32,278 nucleotides of DNA from Candidatus Sumerlaeaceae bacterium (GTDB lineage: Bacteria > Sumerlaeota > Sumerlaeia > Sumerlaeales > Sumerlaeaceae): positions 1 to 32,278 of the forward strand of contig JAOAAY010000032.1 of the NCBI GenBank assembly GCA_026418615.1, given 5' to 3'. Every line of letters starts with the position of its first letter. Positions within the stretch are counted from its first letter, which is position 1. Below, piece after piece: positions 19,344 through 29,983 of this stretch. The notes under the pieces are model-generated. The model was given only the letters and a program-made list of their open reading frames with translations. It ran no database searches and was not told where the DNA came from. The position numbers and the translations under genes are program-made.

Positions 19344-20339
19344 CTAAGCACCCTGCCCGCGCACCATCGAAAGGACTTTGCCCATATCAAGCGATCCGGC
19401 TTGCTGCTCGATGGCCGAGGCATGTTGTGCGTAGAGACCCCGCGCTTGCTCCGCCTGCTTTTGAAACAGCGCCTTCAGGTCGGCACCCGCCAGCGAGCGT
19501 CCGCCGCTATAGTAGGCTTGCGCCACCTTGCCCAGCGCATAGGTCGCCGCAAAGGTCACCGCCGCACCGGTCACGGCGCTGCCCGCCTTTCCCGCGAGTT
19601 TGCCACCGGCCTTCTTCGCAAACTTGCCGATCAGTTTTCGGGCAAAATTCTCCACGACTTGCGAGGTCAGACCCAGCCCCACCGTCGCGATGAACTCCTT
19701 GATGTGACCCGCGTCCAGCGTATATCCGTACTTGGCGCCAATCCGGTACACCATCTTCGTCTGAAGCGGCACGATGGCCAGCGTCGCGAGCGACTGCGGC
19801 AGCAGTTCCAGCGCCGCCGTCAGGATGCTGTAACGCAGGATCATACCGTCGGTCTCTGCACTGATCGCGGCGGCAGCCCCCGCGCCCGTGCCCGCTGCGC
19901 CCGCCGCACCTGCCGCCGCCGTTGGCACCGGCAGCGTGGCGCTCGAGGACTCCGGCGTGTCGGGCGGCGCGGCCGCCAGCGATTCCGCCTCATCCAGCAC
20001 CCGGGCTGGTTCGGCCCCGGTCAGCCCCAAAACCCTGCGCAGATCATCCAAAAAGGCGCGTTCCGCCGGGTTTGTCACGCCGTCCGCGTCGCACACACAC
20101 ACGGCCATTTCGTAGGCCAGCATACGCGTCTCTGCCGATCCCAGCGCCTGAGCCTCCGCGGCGGGGCTCGTCTTCTTCAGTAGTACGCGCTGGTAAACCT
20201 CCACCGGCGCACCGCCATCGGCTTCAAGGATCGAAAAGATTTCCTTTAATTTGGCCCGCTCCGCCTCGTCCTTGCCGCCGTCGCTCAGGGCGGCCATGAG
20301 ACAGATGGCCATGATCGCATCGCGCTCCGCCGGGCTCAT
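19344..20339 (-). CDS. TerB-like and DUF697 domain protein
   Basis: A 331-residue protein with an N-terminal TerB-like helical domain (about 1-115: AIMAICLMAALSDGGKDEAE, then MAVCVCDADGVTNPAERAFL), an Ala/Gly/Pro-rich linker (about 120-160) and a C-terminal DUF697-like, YcjF-related region (AALELLPQSLATLAIVPLQTK, then KYGYTLDAGHIKEFIATVG). The hydrophobic glycine-rich stretch near AGSAVTGAAVTFAATYALG may be membrane associated. TerB-like domains bind metal in some homologues; biological role unknown. ATG 20337-20339 has GGGAG 7 bases upstream. It is convergent with the FHA-EAL gene, 22 bases away. Confidence 0.75.
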   Translation of the reverse strand: MSPAERDAIMAICLMAALSDGGKDEAERAKLKEIFSILEADGGAPVEVYQRVLLKKTSPAAEAQALGSAETRMLAYEMAVCVCDADGVTNPAERAFLDDLRRVLGLTGAEPARVLDEAESLAAAPPDTPESSSATLPVPTAAAGAAGAAGTGAGAAAAISAETDGMILRYSILTAALELLPQSLATLAIVPLQTKMVYRIGAKYGYTLDAGHIKEFIATVGLGLTSQVVENFARKLIGKFAKKAGGKLAGKAGSAVTGAAVTFAATYALGKVAQAYYSGGRSLAGADLKALFQKQAEQARGLYAQHASAIEQQAGSLDMGKVLSMVRGQGA

Positions 20340-20459
20340 GTCGTCACTCCCAGATGATTGTCGTTGCCTAAGTAGAGGCGCTGAACGGGTTTATTGCCGT
20401 GCGTCAGCGGGGGCCGTTCGTATTCCGCCGTCGTCCCAACATAAGGGGGCCACCCCGAC

Positions 20460-20503
20460 AAAAAACGCAGCCGCCCGCGACCGTTTCGATCGCAGGCGGC
20501 TGT
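20460..20503 (-). terminator. Intrinsic terminator of the secreted protein gene
   Basis: On the minus strand a GC-rich stem (CAGCCGCC at 20468-20475 with GGCGGCTG at 20495-20502, extended by GCGA pairing) is followed by six T (20465-20460). It lies just after the stop codon of the leftward gene at 20540. Confidence 0.88.
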
Positions 20504-20539
20504 TGGAACGGCAGCAAGAGGTCTGGCAGTGACAACGAA

Positions 20540-21340
20540 TTACGGAACTTCCTGCAAACCTTGCGAGCGCTTTGCGATCTCCGTATCGAGCGAGGCGTCG
20601 GCCGGCAAGGCCGCGACGCTCACGACTTCAGACTCTACTGTCTCGTACGGGCCCGGAGGTGGCGCACCCGGGTAGTTGAGCAAGAGTCGGATGCGCGACG
20701 GGATGGTTTTGCCCAGACCCGTGTTGCCATACTCGGCCGAACCCTCCGCGAACAGGCCGGCATCGGAACTGGCCGGTCCGTAAAGATCCACGGAGAGGCC
20801 CGTCAAAAGACCCTTGTCACAACGCAACTTCATGACGCAACGCGATCCTGCGGGCATCAGACCCGCGGGCGCAGGCATGGACAGATGCCACTCCTCGCCG
20901 TCCGGCCGCGTCTCGCGCTTCAACAGATCGCCCGATTTCATCTTACTATTAATCAGATGCTCATGCCTCATCAAAAAGCACAAGGGATTCATTCCCAGCA
21001 ATTCAATGGAATCTCCGTTTGCATAGGGAATGTCGAATCCCTTGGGACGGCCTTCGACCCGCCACACGCGGCAGCGATCGGGCGAACCGACATAGGTCAC
21101 GGCAAACTCCCGATCGGTCCCGGAAGTGACCTCGGTGCATATCGCTTCTCCGATGCGAAACGACACCGACCGTACCGTCTCGACACTTGTCGGCTCCGCG
21201 CTTCCCTGTTTGCGGTAGCGTTTGATGGTAGCCGACGACTCAACGACAATACCATCCGGGATGGATAGTTTGAACGCATCCGATGCCATGGTACTGCAGC
21301 ACAAAGATAGCATGGCCATGGCCACGAAACAGACCTTCAT
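20540..21340 (-). CDS. Secreted protein of unknown function
   Basis: A 266-residue protein with a signal peptide (VCFVAMAMLSLCCSTMA before SDAF). The mature part is beta-rich and soluble, with conserved-looking cysteines at EAICTEV, PDRCRVW, NPLCFLM, GSRCVMK and LRCDKG. I do not recognise a family. ATG 21338-21340 was chosen because AGAGGA precedes it by 6 bases; a longer frame to 21421 adds 27 residues before the signal peptide. It has its own terminator. The LSLCC is not a good lipobox, so ordinary secretion is more likely than lipidation. Confidence 0.72.
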   Translation of the reverse strand: MKVCFVAMAMLSLCCSTMASDAFKLSIPDGIVVESSATIKRYRKQGSAEPTSVETVRSVSFRIGEAICTEVTSGTDREFAVTYVGSPDRCRVWRVEGRPKGFDIPYANGDSIELLGMNPLCFLMRHEHLINSKMKSGDLLKRETRPDGEEWHLSMPAPAGLMPAGSRCVMKLRCDKGLLTGLSVDLYGPASSDAGLFAEGSAEYGNTGLGKTIPSRIRLLLNYPGAPPPGPYETVESEVVSVAALPADASLDTEIAKRSQGLQEVP

Positions 21341-21662
21341 CTTTATTCCTCTTTTCTGGTTGCCCGAAACTTTGATGAGCCAAGGGTTTTTTGCGTTTTT
21401 TGGCGGCAGATGCGGAGTCAATCCTGTTCACAACGCCGACTGTTACAGGCGACGGCAACGGGCAGCGACTCCTATTTGCCACAACAGTTGCTACATTGAC
21501 AACAGCCATGGGTGGGCGGGATGCCATTGCAGAGATACATTGCTCAACATCCGCCACCGGAGCAACCAAGGTATAGCCCCCCGTGTGGCCGTTGTCTACA
21601 ATCCAAGCGGCAAGCGAGTGCAGCCGCTTCCGTTATCACCCCCTTTCTGCAAAATGTGACTT
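21341..21662. other. Intergenic region without a supported gene
   Basis: These 322 bases lie between two leftward genes. A 7-base inverted repeat (AAGCGGC near 21605, GCCGCTT near 21623) sits 33 bases after the stop of the upstream gene but has no T-run. GGCAAGCGAGTGCA (21609-21622) weakly resembles the LacI-like operator motif seen elsewhere. I see no reading frame with a good ribosome site. Confidence 0.4.
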
Positions 21663-23045
21663 TCATTCCTGCTCAAGTGAGCATGGAAAACCTGCAATAA
21701 ACAAGCCTTCCGCGGCCGCTTTAGCGAGGCGTTGACGAACTTTTTCCGATTCCGCGGCATGCACCAGATCATGAACGATTGCACAAACCTCGTCAGACCC
21801 AAGACTCAGCCCCCCTAAGATAATCGGGATATCCCGGACCATGTTTTCGGAGCAGGTGGCATCCAGCGAAAGAATGTCAGGCCAAAGGTGGCGGACCAAG
21901 TTTACCCCGGATGTTGTTTCGTTGAGTGTCTCATAAGTCCTAAGAAGGCAACTCAGATCATATCTCAGATAGGCTGGATGACTGGTTTTGACTGCCACCT
22001 CGGCACACTCGTAACCGTACGACACCACCGTCTCCAAAAGCAGCGGGTCTGGCGGATCCGATGCGAACGCCAAACCGTGCAGGACAAACAACCGGGCATG
22101 CATGTATTCCGGCGAAGTGACCGATGGCCTGAAGGCCTGCTCAAAGAACAAACAGCAGCGCAGAGCGTCGTGGTGCATGGCGCGCCGAGCGTAATGCTCA
22201 ATCAGGGCAATGAGCAGGTCGTCACGATTGGGTGGAGCAATCGAGTCGGCTAAGAGAGATTCGGCTCGTCGGGCAGCCTCAGGCTCGCTCAAAAGCAGAC
22301 CACACTTAAGGCTGTAAAACTCGCTGGCTGATTTCAACCGAGCGTCGGAGGCCAATCGCTCGCACGCGTCGAAATCGGCCCGCGCCCAGTGGTATTGCCC
22401 CGTGCCAAGAAACCATAAGCCACGCTCGTAATGGACGCGGCACAGGAGCGTGGCATTGCTTCCGTGTTGGTGAATGGCTTGCAAAAGTGCGTCCAGATCC
22501 CGCGGCCGCGACAATTGCAGCGCATGCCGGGTAAGGATTTTCACATAGGGGAACCGTGTCTCGGGGGCGGTCAGCATCCGGTCGGCGTGGGCGAGAAACG
22601 CCATCGCATCGGAGGAACGCCCTTGTTGATCAAGCGATTGCAGAGCCTCCAAGGCGAGGCCAGGCCAAGCGGGATGGTCCGGCGGGATTGACTTATAAAA
22701 TGCTTCTACGGCTTCGTGATTGCCCGCGAGGCGCAGTGCCTGAAGATACAAAATATCGGCCTCCGCGACCACGGAGCCCGACACGGAACGCTGATTGCCG
22801 GGGGAAATCACTGGCCTGAGGATTCGCGCGCAGGCATCATAATCCCCTGCGCCATGCGCTCTCCGCGCCTCAGCGAGGATGTCTTCAACGGCTACCGATT
22901 CGGCCGCGTTCGCGCCGGCACCCGGGGCATCCCCGCTCCAATTGCCCGCCACGATCACCAGCATGATCCACCCGGCAAGGCTCGGAGCCGCAAAAGCCCG
23001 CCTTGCACGAAGCCTCCATTCGCCACCGAACCTGCCCGCCTGCAT
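21663..23045 (-). CDS. Exported helical repeat protein (TPR-like), unknown
   Basis: A 460-residue protein with an N-terminal hydrophobic segment (AAPSLAGWIMLVIVAGNW) that acts as signal or anchor, followed by about 400 residues of paired amphipathic helices such as AEARRAHGAGDYDACARIL, YLQALRLAGNHEAVEAF and LEALQSLDQQGRSSDAMAFL, which read like degenerate TPR units. Such proteins usually form scaffolds; no function can be assigned. ATG 23043-23045 is chosen because the open frame farther upstream crosses a 16-base tandem duplication and has no good ribosome site. Confidence 0.65.
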   Translation of the reverse strand: MQAGRFGGEWRLRARRAFAAPSLAGWIMLVIVAGNWSGDAPGAGANAAESVAVEDILAEARRAHGAGDYDACARILRPVISPGNQRSVSGSVVAEADILYLQALRLAGNHEAVEAFYKSIPPDHPAWPGLALEALQSLDQQGRSSDAMAFLAHADRMLTAPETRFPYVKILTRHALQLSRPRDLDALLQAIHQHGSNATLLCRVHYERGLWFLGTGQYHWARADFDACERLASDARLKSASEFYSLKCGLLLSEPEAARRAESLLADSIAPPNRDDLLIALIEHYARRAMHHDALRCCLFFEQAFRPSVTSPEYMHARLFVLHGLAFASDPPDPLLLETVVSYGYECAEVAVKTSHPAYLRYDLSCLLRTYETLNETTSGVNLVRHLWPDILSLDATCSENMVRDIPIILGGLSLGSDEVCAIVHDLVHAAESEKVRQRLAKAAAEGLFIAGFPCSLEQE

Positions 23046-23057
23046 GGCTTGAATGCG

Positions 23058-23089
23058 CCTGCCCTTGGAATAGCCTGCCCTTGGAATAG
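23058..23089. repeat. Tandem duplication of 16 bases
   Basis: CCTGCCCTTGGAATAG occurs twice in tandem (23058-23073, 23074-23089), 12 bases upstream of the proposed start of the repeat protein. Sixteen is not a multiple of three, so the copy would shift the upstream frame, which supports the later start. Confidence 0.9.
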
Positions 23090-23128
23090 GAGAATTGTGC
23101 ACCCGTTCTCATTGCCGTTTTTGGGGAA

Positions 23129-23158
23129 GTCAACAAAAAAACCAATAAATAGGTTGAC
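23129..23158. promoter_or_regulatory. Inverted repeat GTCAAC...GTTGAC, candidate operator or weak terminator
   Basis: GTCAAC (23129-23134) and GTTGAC (23153-23158) are perfect inverted copies around an AT-rich 18-base centre containing a seven-A run. The site lies between lspA and the repeat protein gene, upstream of the latter. On the minus strand it reads as a weak hairpin with a T-run and could also end the lspA transcript. Confidence 0.35.
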
Positions 23159-23217
23159 TAACACTTCGGAAGCGGCTCATGCCGACCCGGATGTTGCTCC
23201 ATCCCGGCGGATGGGAC

Positions 23218-23802
23218 TTATTTCGGATCGGGGATCTCGGGGGTTGCCGGATCGCCCGTGGCCGCGCGCGGCTCGAGTTTCTTAGTGAACAGGCTCAGCA
23301 CCACGAGCACGGCGATGCCTGTCACGATGGCGCTGTCGGCGATGTTGAATGTGGGCCAGTACCATTCGCCGCGGTAGAAGTGCAGAAAATCCACCACATA
23401 ACCGAATCGCAGGCGGTCAAAGAGATTTCCGGCGGCTCCTCCCAACACGAGGCCGAAGGCCGTGTGGGCCGACACGACCTCGCGCGGCACCTGCCGGCTC
23501 CACCACACGATCCAGCCCATCGCGGCAAGCGCCACGATCGTGATGAGCCACGGGTAGGAGCCCATGATCGAGAAGGCCCCGCCCGTGTTATGCTGGAGGA
23601 AAAAATCGAACCAGCCCGGCACCACCGGCACCCGTCGCACAGGCGCGCTGGCCAGCATGATCCGTTGCGTCTCGTCCGGCCAGGCAAACATGCGCCATGT
23701 CACCGGCATGGTCTCCGGCGCCACCGTCAGGCGGGCCGTGGCCACCCATTTCGTGAGATAGTCCACCACAAACACCGCCAGCGCGGCGAGCGCCAACGGC
23801 AT
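23218..23802 (-). CDS. lspA: Lipoprotein signal peptidase (signal peptidase II)
   Basis: A 194-residue inner-membrane aspartic protease that removes signal peptides from prolipoproteins. Catalytic aspartates are visible in FGYVVDFL (D138) and FNIADSAI (D156), with the family motifs HNTGGAFS and GGAAGNLFDR. Four hydrophobic segments are present. The loop between the first segment and HNTGGAF is longer than usual, which explains the length above the typical 160-170. It starts 3 bases before the end of the upstream DksA-like gene, as last gene of the ileS operon. Confidence 0.96.
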   Translation of the reverse strand: MPLALAALAVFVVDYLTKWVATARLTVAPETMPVTWRMFAWPDETQRIMLASAPVRRVPVVPGWFDFFLQHNTGGAFSIMGSYPWLITIVALAAMGWIVWWSRQVPREVVSAHTAFGLVLGGAAGNLFDRLRFGYVVDFLHFYRGEWYWPTFNIADSAIVTGIAVLVVLSLFTKKLEPRAATGDPATPEIPDPK

Positions 23803-23804
23803 GG

Positions 23805-24840
23805 TCAGGCTGCGGACCTCTTATTGCGCTGTTCCAACATGGTCATGTACTTCACGGAGTAACGGGCCCAAGGCTTCACGCGAAGACGCTCGAGTTCGAT
23901 GGGCTCGCCGGAGCCTTTACAGATGCCATACTCGCCGCGATCCATGGCCCGCAGCGCCTCCTCGATCTCCATCAGCGTCTTGGCCTCAATCGAGTGGATG
24001 CCCAGCGCGATCTCCATCTCGATATTCTCGGCCGCCGAGTCGGCCAATTGCATCGAGAAACCCGGCTTTTGCGAATCGTTCTCCTCGTCGGAAAATGCCC
24101 GGCTTTCCAAAGAGCGGATTTCGCTGAGCAACCGCGCGCGCTCTTCCAGCAGGGCCTTGCGCAACTCGTTCATGACCTTTGCTGGAAATACGGGCTTGCG
24201 GCGCGCCGGCGGTGCCGGCACTGGCACCGCTTCGGGGGTGGCAGCAGGTGCAGGTTTGACCGGCTTGGATGGTGCAGCGGGACGCACGACCTTGGCCGGC
24301 GGCTTAGCCGTAACCTTGGCTTCCGGCTTGGACGCAGCCTTGGCAACTGGCTTGGCGACCGGCTTGGGTGCGGCCTTGGCGACCGGCTTGGACGCTGGCT
24401 TCGGTGCCGGCTGGGGTGCTGGCCGGCGGATGGCCGTTTTGCCCGTTGCAGGCTTCGTTGCGGGCTTTTCAGCGGTTTTCTTGACCGGGGGCTTGGCGGC
24501 CGCTTTCTTAGCGGCCGATACCTTGGCAACGGGCTTCGGCGCTGGCGTTTTCTTGGCCGCTAGCGTTTTTTTAGCCGCTGATTTTTTCACGGCAGGGGCC
24601 TTGGCCACCGGCTTTGGCGCCGCAATTTTCTGAGCCGCTCCCGCCTTGGGCTTGGCGGCAGCAGCCTTCTTCACCGCCGCGGGCTTGGTCTGCGCGGTCG
24701 TCTTTGTCTTCGCTGCGGGCTTGGCCTTGGGAGGCGCTTTTTTAGCCGCCGCTTGGGCAGTCTTACCAGCCTTGCCCGCCGCTTTGGCAGGCTTTTTCAT
24801 CTTTTCAACCTTGGCCGCCTTGGGGGCCGCCTTCTTCTTG

Positions 24841-24848
<8 letters not shown>
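23805..24848 (-). CDS. TraR/DksA-family protein with long histone H1-like N-terminal tail
   Basis: A 347-residue protein. Residues 1 to about 215 are almost only Lys, Ala and Pro with some Val and Thr, a basic disordered tail like histone H1 or Hc1-type proteins. Residues 221-347 match the TraR/DksA family: coiled-coil (MNELRKALLEERARLLSEIRSLE), ADSAAENIEMEI, then GEYGICKGSGEPIELERL. The four zinc-ligand positions, at canonical C-x2-C-x17-C-x2-C spacing, are C310, S313, S331 and Y334, so three ligands are lost. ATG 24846-24848 has GGAGG 10 bases upstream and overlaps the ileS stop by 8 bases. It probably binds RNA polymerase and/or DNA; the combined role is inference. Confidence 0.88.
24190..24835 (-). 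repeat. Low-complexity Lys/Ala/Pro coding repeats
   Basis: This stretch encodes the basic tail of the DksA-like protein as irregular repeats of KPVAK, KPAAK and AAKK type. The DNA is repetitive in short units such as GGCTTGG with lysine codons, so it may vary in length between strains. Confidence 0.75.
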
Positions 24849-27690
<2,842 letters not shown>

Positions 27691-27758
27691 GAGCGTCCGT
27701 TCAACACGGGCAGGAATACAAGAAGTTCAAGCAAATGTGCGCAGCCGCTGGATCTTTG

Positions 27759-27792
27759 AAAAAAAACCGGCGGGCCTGAAGCGACCCGCCGG
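27759..27792 (-). terminator. Intrinsic terminator of the large secreted protein gene
   Basis: On the minus strand a perfect stem CCGGCGGG with CCCGCCGG (27785-27792 and 27767-27774), with a 10-base loop, is followed by eight T (27766-27759). It ends the transcript of the leftward gene at 27872 before ileS. Confidence 0.95.
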
Positions 27793-27871
27793 CGTCGGTG
27801 CCCATCCCCGATTGGGAACGGTGCCAGCCCGGGGCAGTGAGCACCACCCCGGGCCGTCTGGGGGTTAAGTC

Positions 27872-29284
27872 TTAGTAAAGGGTCCAGTCCGCGACTTCCG
27901 TCGGCGCCGGAAGCGTCCAACCCGTGTTGAAATCCCACACGGCAAAGTCGTTGACCTGATTCACGCCGCGATGGGCCGTCAAAACGATCTGACCGGACGC
28001 GTTGGCCGCCGCGATGCTCTGGCTGACCACCGTGAAACCCGGCATCACGCTGCCGTCGCCAAGTTCACTGACCCATGCCTGGAACGACGAGCCGTTGCGA
28101 CGGATGTAGATGTAGAGTTCCTCCGTGGCGGGATCCCATGTGACTGGGATGTTCTGGGCCGTACCAATGGGCGACCAACTGATCGAGCCGGGGCCGCCAA
28201 AGCCCTTCGCGCCGCCGCACTCGGCAAGGAACAGCCGCGGCGGAGAATTCTGGCAGTCCAGCACCGCGCCGTAGCGAGGACCTTCATTGGTGCGGTTGTC
28301 GAGCGCGATCGAGAACTGGGTCTGACCCGGATCCACCTTGATCTTGCACATCACATCCACATTGCCGAACCACGGATACACCTTGTCCAACTTGGGGTTG
28401 GCCGCGGCGAAGCGGGTCGGAACGCGGCTGTAGAACTCGCCGCCGCCGCCAGCCGGGGCGCCGCCGCGGATGGTCATATAGCCCGTGGTCACGAAGTCAG
28501 GCCGCGCGCCGCCGACCTGCGGAGGCGTCGGGGCAAAGTTAAAGATACGCATACCGCCCGAGCCGCCCTCGTTCACATCCGGGTTCGGCTCGGCGCACCA
28601 GTATCCGGTCTTGAAGGTGCTGCCGCTGAAGTCGTCGTTGATGACAGCCTGATTCGCATAATTGTCGGTCACGACAAACGAATCAATTGCGGCCTGCACT
28701 TGCTGCGCCTTGATGCGCAGTTGCCCGATGGCCGGCAAGGTGCTGATCGTGCGGCTCGTGGATCCGAGTGTCACCAACCCGTCGGTGGTCTTGACATTCA
28801 TGGAAACGACCGAACCGGTCCGGGAAATCGTCACCCGGTAGGTCGTGCCGAGGATCGGTTGTGGCGACAACGCCACATCTGAACCCAGATAGCCGGCGGA
28901 GTTGAAGATTCCGATCTTTATGACGCCCGCATCGTTGTACAGATCGCAATCCACCTGGCTATCGCCGGCTGTCGCCGCGCAAAATCCGACCATCAAGCGG
29001 CCCGGCGACGCCGTAAAGGTGGTGATGGCCACATCGTAGACCACCGTCACATTGTCACTTAAATCCACGGCCGTCTGCAAATGATCAACCGCCGTCGAGT
29101 TGATTTGCAGCGCCCCGCCGCTAAGATTAAACCGGCTCGACGCCACCGCGTTGCTCTGATCAAAATGTGACGCCCAATTCTCAAATGTGCCACCCGGCAG
29201 ATTGAAATTGTCGTAGAAGAGCGGCGCGGCCTGCACTGCGCTGGCCAGCGCCAGCCCAGCAAACAATGAGACAAATTGTTTCAT
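27872..29284 (-). CDS. Large secreted protein with two jelly-roll-like domains
   Basis: A 470-residue protein with a signal peptide (FVSLFAGLALASAVQA before APLF). Two similar beta-rich units follow, one opening with PLFYDNFNLPGGTFENW and the second with INDDFSGSTFKTGYW, which read like LamG or concanavalin-type carbohydrate-binding folds; the family is not certain. No catalytic motif is visible, so a binding or surface role is more likely than an enzyme. ATG 29282-29284 was chosen because the signal peptide begins there and AAGGGAAG is about 10 bases upstream; the open frame farther upstream crosses the regulatory gap. LacI-like operator sites upstream and a lacI gene nearby suggest carbohydrate-responsive control. 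Confidence 0.78.
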   Translation of the reverse strand: MKQFVSLFAGLALASAVQAAPLFYDNFNLPGGTFENWASHFDQSNAVASSRFNLSGGALQINSTAVDHLQTAVDLSDNVTVVYDVAITTFTASPGRLMVGFCAATAGDSQVDCDLYNDAGVIKIGIFNSAGYLGSDVALSPQPILGTTYRVTISRTGSVVSMNVKTTDGLVTLGSTSRTISTLPAIGQLRIKAQQVQAAIDSFVVTDNYANQAVINDDFSGSTFKTGYWCAEPNPDVNEGGSGGMRIFNFAPTPPQVGGARPDFVTTGYMTIRGGAPAGGGGEFYSRVPTRFAAANPKLDKVYPWFGNVDVMCKIKVDPGQTQFSIALDNRTNEGPRYGAVLDCQNSPPRLFLAECGGAKGFGGPGSISWSPIGTAQNIPVTWDPATEELYIYIRRNGSSFQAWVSELGDGSVMPGFTVVSQSIAAANASGQIVLTAHRGVNQVNDFAVWDFNTGWTLPAPTEVADWTLY

Positions 29285-29349
29285 GATGCTGCTTCCCTTC
29301 TTTCCCAAAAATGGTTGGCTGCTGAACCCGAAGAGGCTCGGCCTCCACA

Positions 29350-29363
29350 TGCAAGCGATTTCA
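29350..29363. promoter_or_regulatory. LacI-type operator, cre-like
   Basis: TGCAAGCGATTTCA matches all fixed positions of the cre-type consensus TGNAANCGNTNNCA. It lies 66 bases upstream of the secreted protein start codon, in the same gap as further sites and about 630 bases from the lacI-type gene. Confidence 0.6.
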
Positions 29364-29376
29364 CTTACACGCGAGA

Positions 29377-29390
29377 GGTAAGCGCTTCCA
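29377..29390. promoter_or_regulatory. LacI-type operator, second copy
   Basis: On the minus strand TGGAAGCGCTTACC fits TGNAANCGNTNNCA in all but the last base and contains the palindrome AAGCGCTT (29380-29387). Its centre is 27 bases from that of the site at 29350. Confidence 0.55.
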
Positions 29391-29418
29391 TTCCTTGGTA
29401 TCAAGCGAAAAATGATGC

Positions 29419-29432
29419 GCGAAACGCTTGCG
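29419..29432. promoter_or_regulatory. LacI-type operator-like site, third copy
   Basis: On the minus strand CGCAAGCGTTTCGC shares the core CGCAAGCG with the candidate operator at 760-773. It agrees with the general motif except at its outer bases, so it is weaker than the two sites before it. Confidence 0.4.
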
Positions 29433-29983
29433 AAAAGCGGGCGGAAAAGCATAATTTAGAGGGTCTGACACGCCTCGATAGGATTCTTGCTGCCCCCCCA
29501 CGATCAGCGGAGAGATCACCCCCCCGACTTCATCCCGCTCCCGAATAGCGCTCTGCTAGGCCCTCGAATCCCGCTGCCAGTCGGGGCTATGGCTAACCCT
29601 GTCTCCACACTGGTCCGGTTTCACCCCTTCACCTCATGAAAGCCACACCCCGGGGCGGGAGCCGTGGTGCTCCGGCCAACAAAAGCCTCCTTAGGCCCGC
29701 AAGCCCGCAGGGGCAAAGAAACGAGAGCACGCACCGACTCGTCGCTGGGACCTGAGCAAGCAGGAGTGTCGAACTCGCGTGGTGCGACTGGCGACTCGGG
29801 GTTTCTCGATGAGCCGATCCTTGTCGCCCGGTCGCCTTGGCGTCCCATCGCTCTCTCGCGGGCCACCTTGTCCACGCCCCCGGGCCTCCGCTGTTTGTGA
29901 TCGTATCGTTTTCCCCCGTCTGCATCGCCTGGCGCAGGTTCGCGCCTGCGCTGGGTTCGGGATGCGGGGCCGTCGCGCCTGCT

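Larger units (their letters stand above)
29285..29983. other. Long intergenic region with regulatory signals
   Basis: A gap of about 700 bases between lacI (3' end at 29984) and the secreted protein start. The left part (29333-29440) holds a GAGGC-TCG-GCCTC hairpin and the LacI-like operator cluster. The right part (about 29500-29980) is GC-rich with no supported gene; short frames occur on both strands but none has a good ribosome site. A 7-base hairpin (GCGCAGG, CCTGCGC at 29932-29951) lies just after the lacI stop in its direction but has no T-run. I could not match the region to a known RNA. Confidence 0.55.

Noticed and set aside
21240..21569. 109-codon minus-strand frame overlapping the start of the secreted protein gene
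   Set aside because: No ribosome site and no known fold; overlaps about 100 bases of a better-supported gene.
23899..24633. Plus-strand Ala/Gly-rich frame of 244 codons opposite the DksA-like tail
   Set aside because: Low-complexity antisense of the Lys/Ala/Pro tail.
27691..27758. T-box or other leader before ileS
   Set aside because: The space between the upstream terminator and the ileS start is too short and has no T-box sequence.
29621..29925. Short minus-strand frames of 84 and 98 codons in the gap after lacI
   Set aside because: Two frames compete over the same bases, composition is Arg/Ser/Pro-rich, and neither has a good ribosome site.
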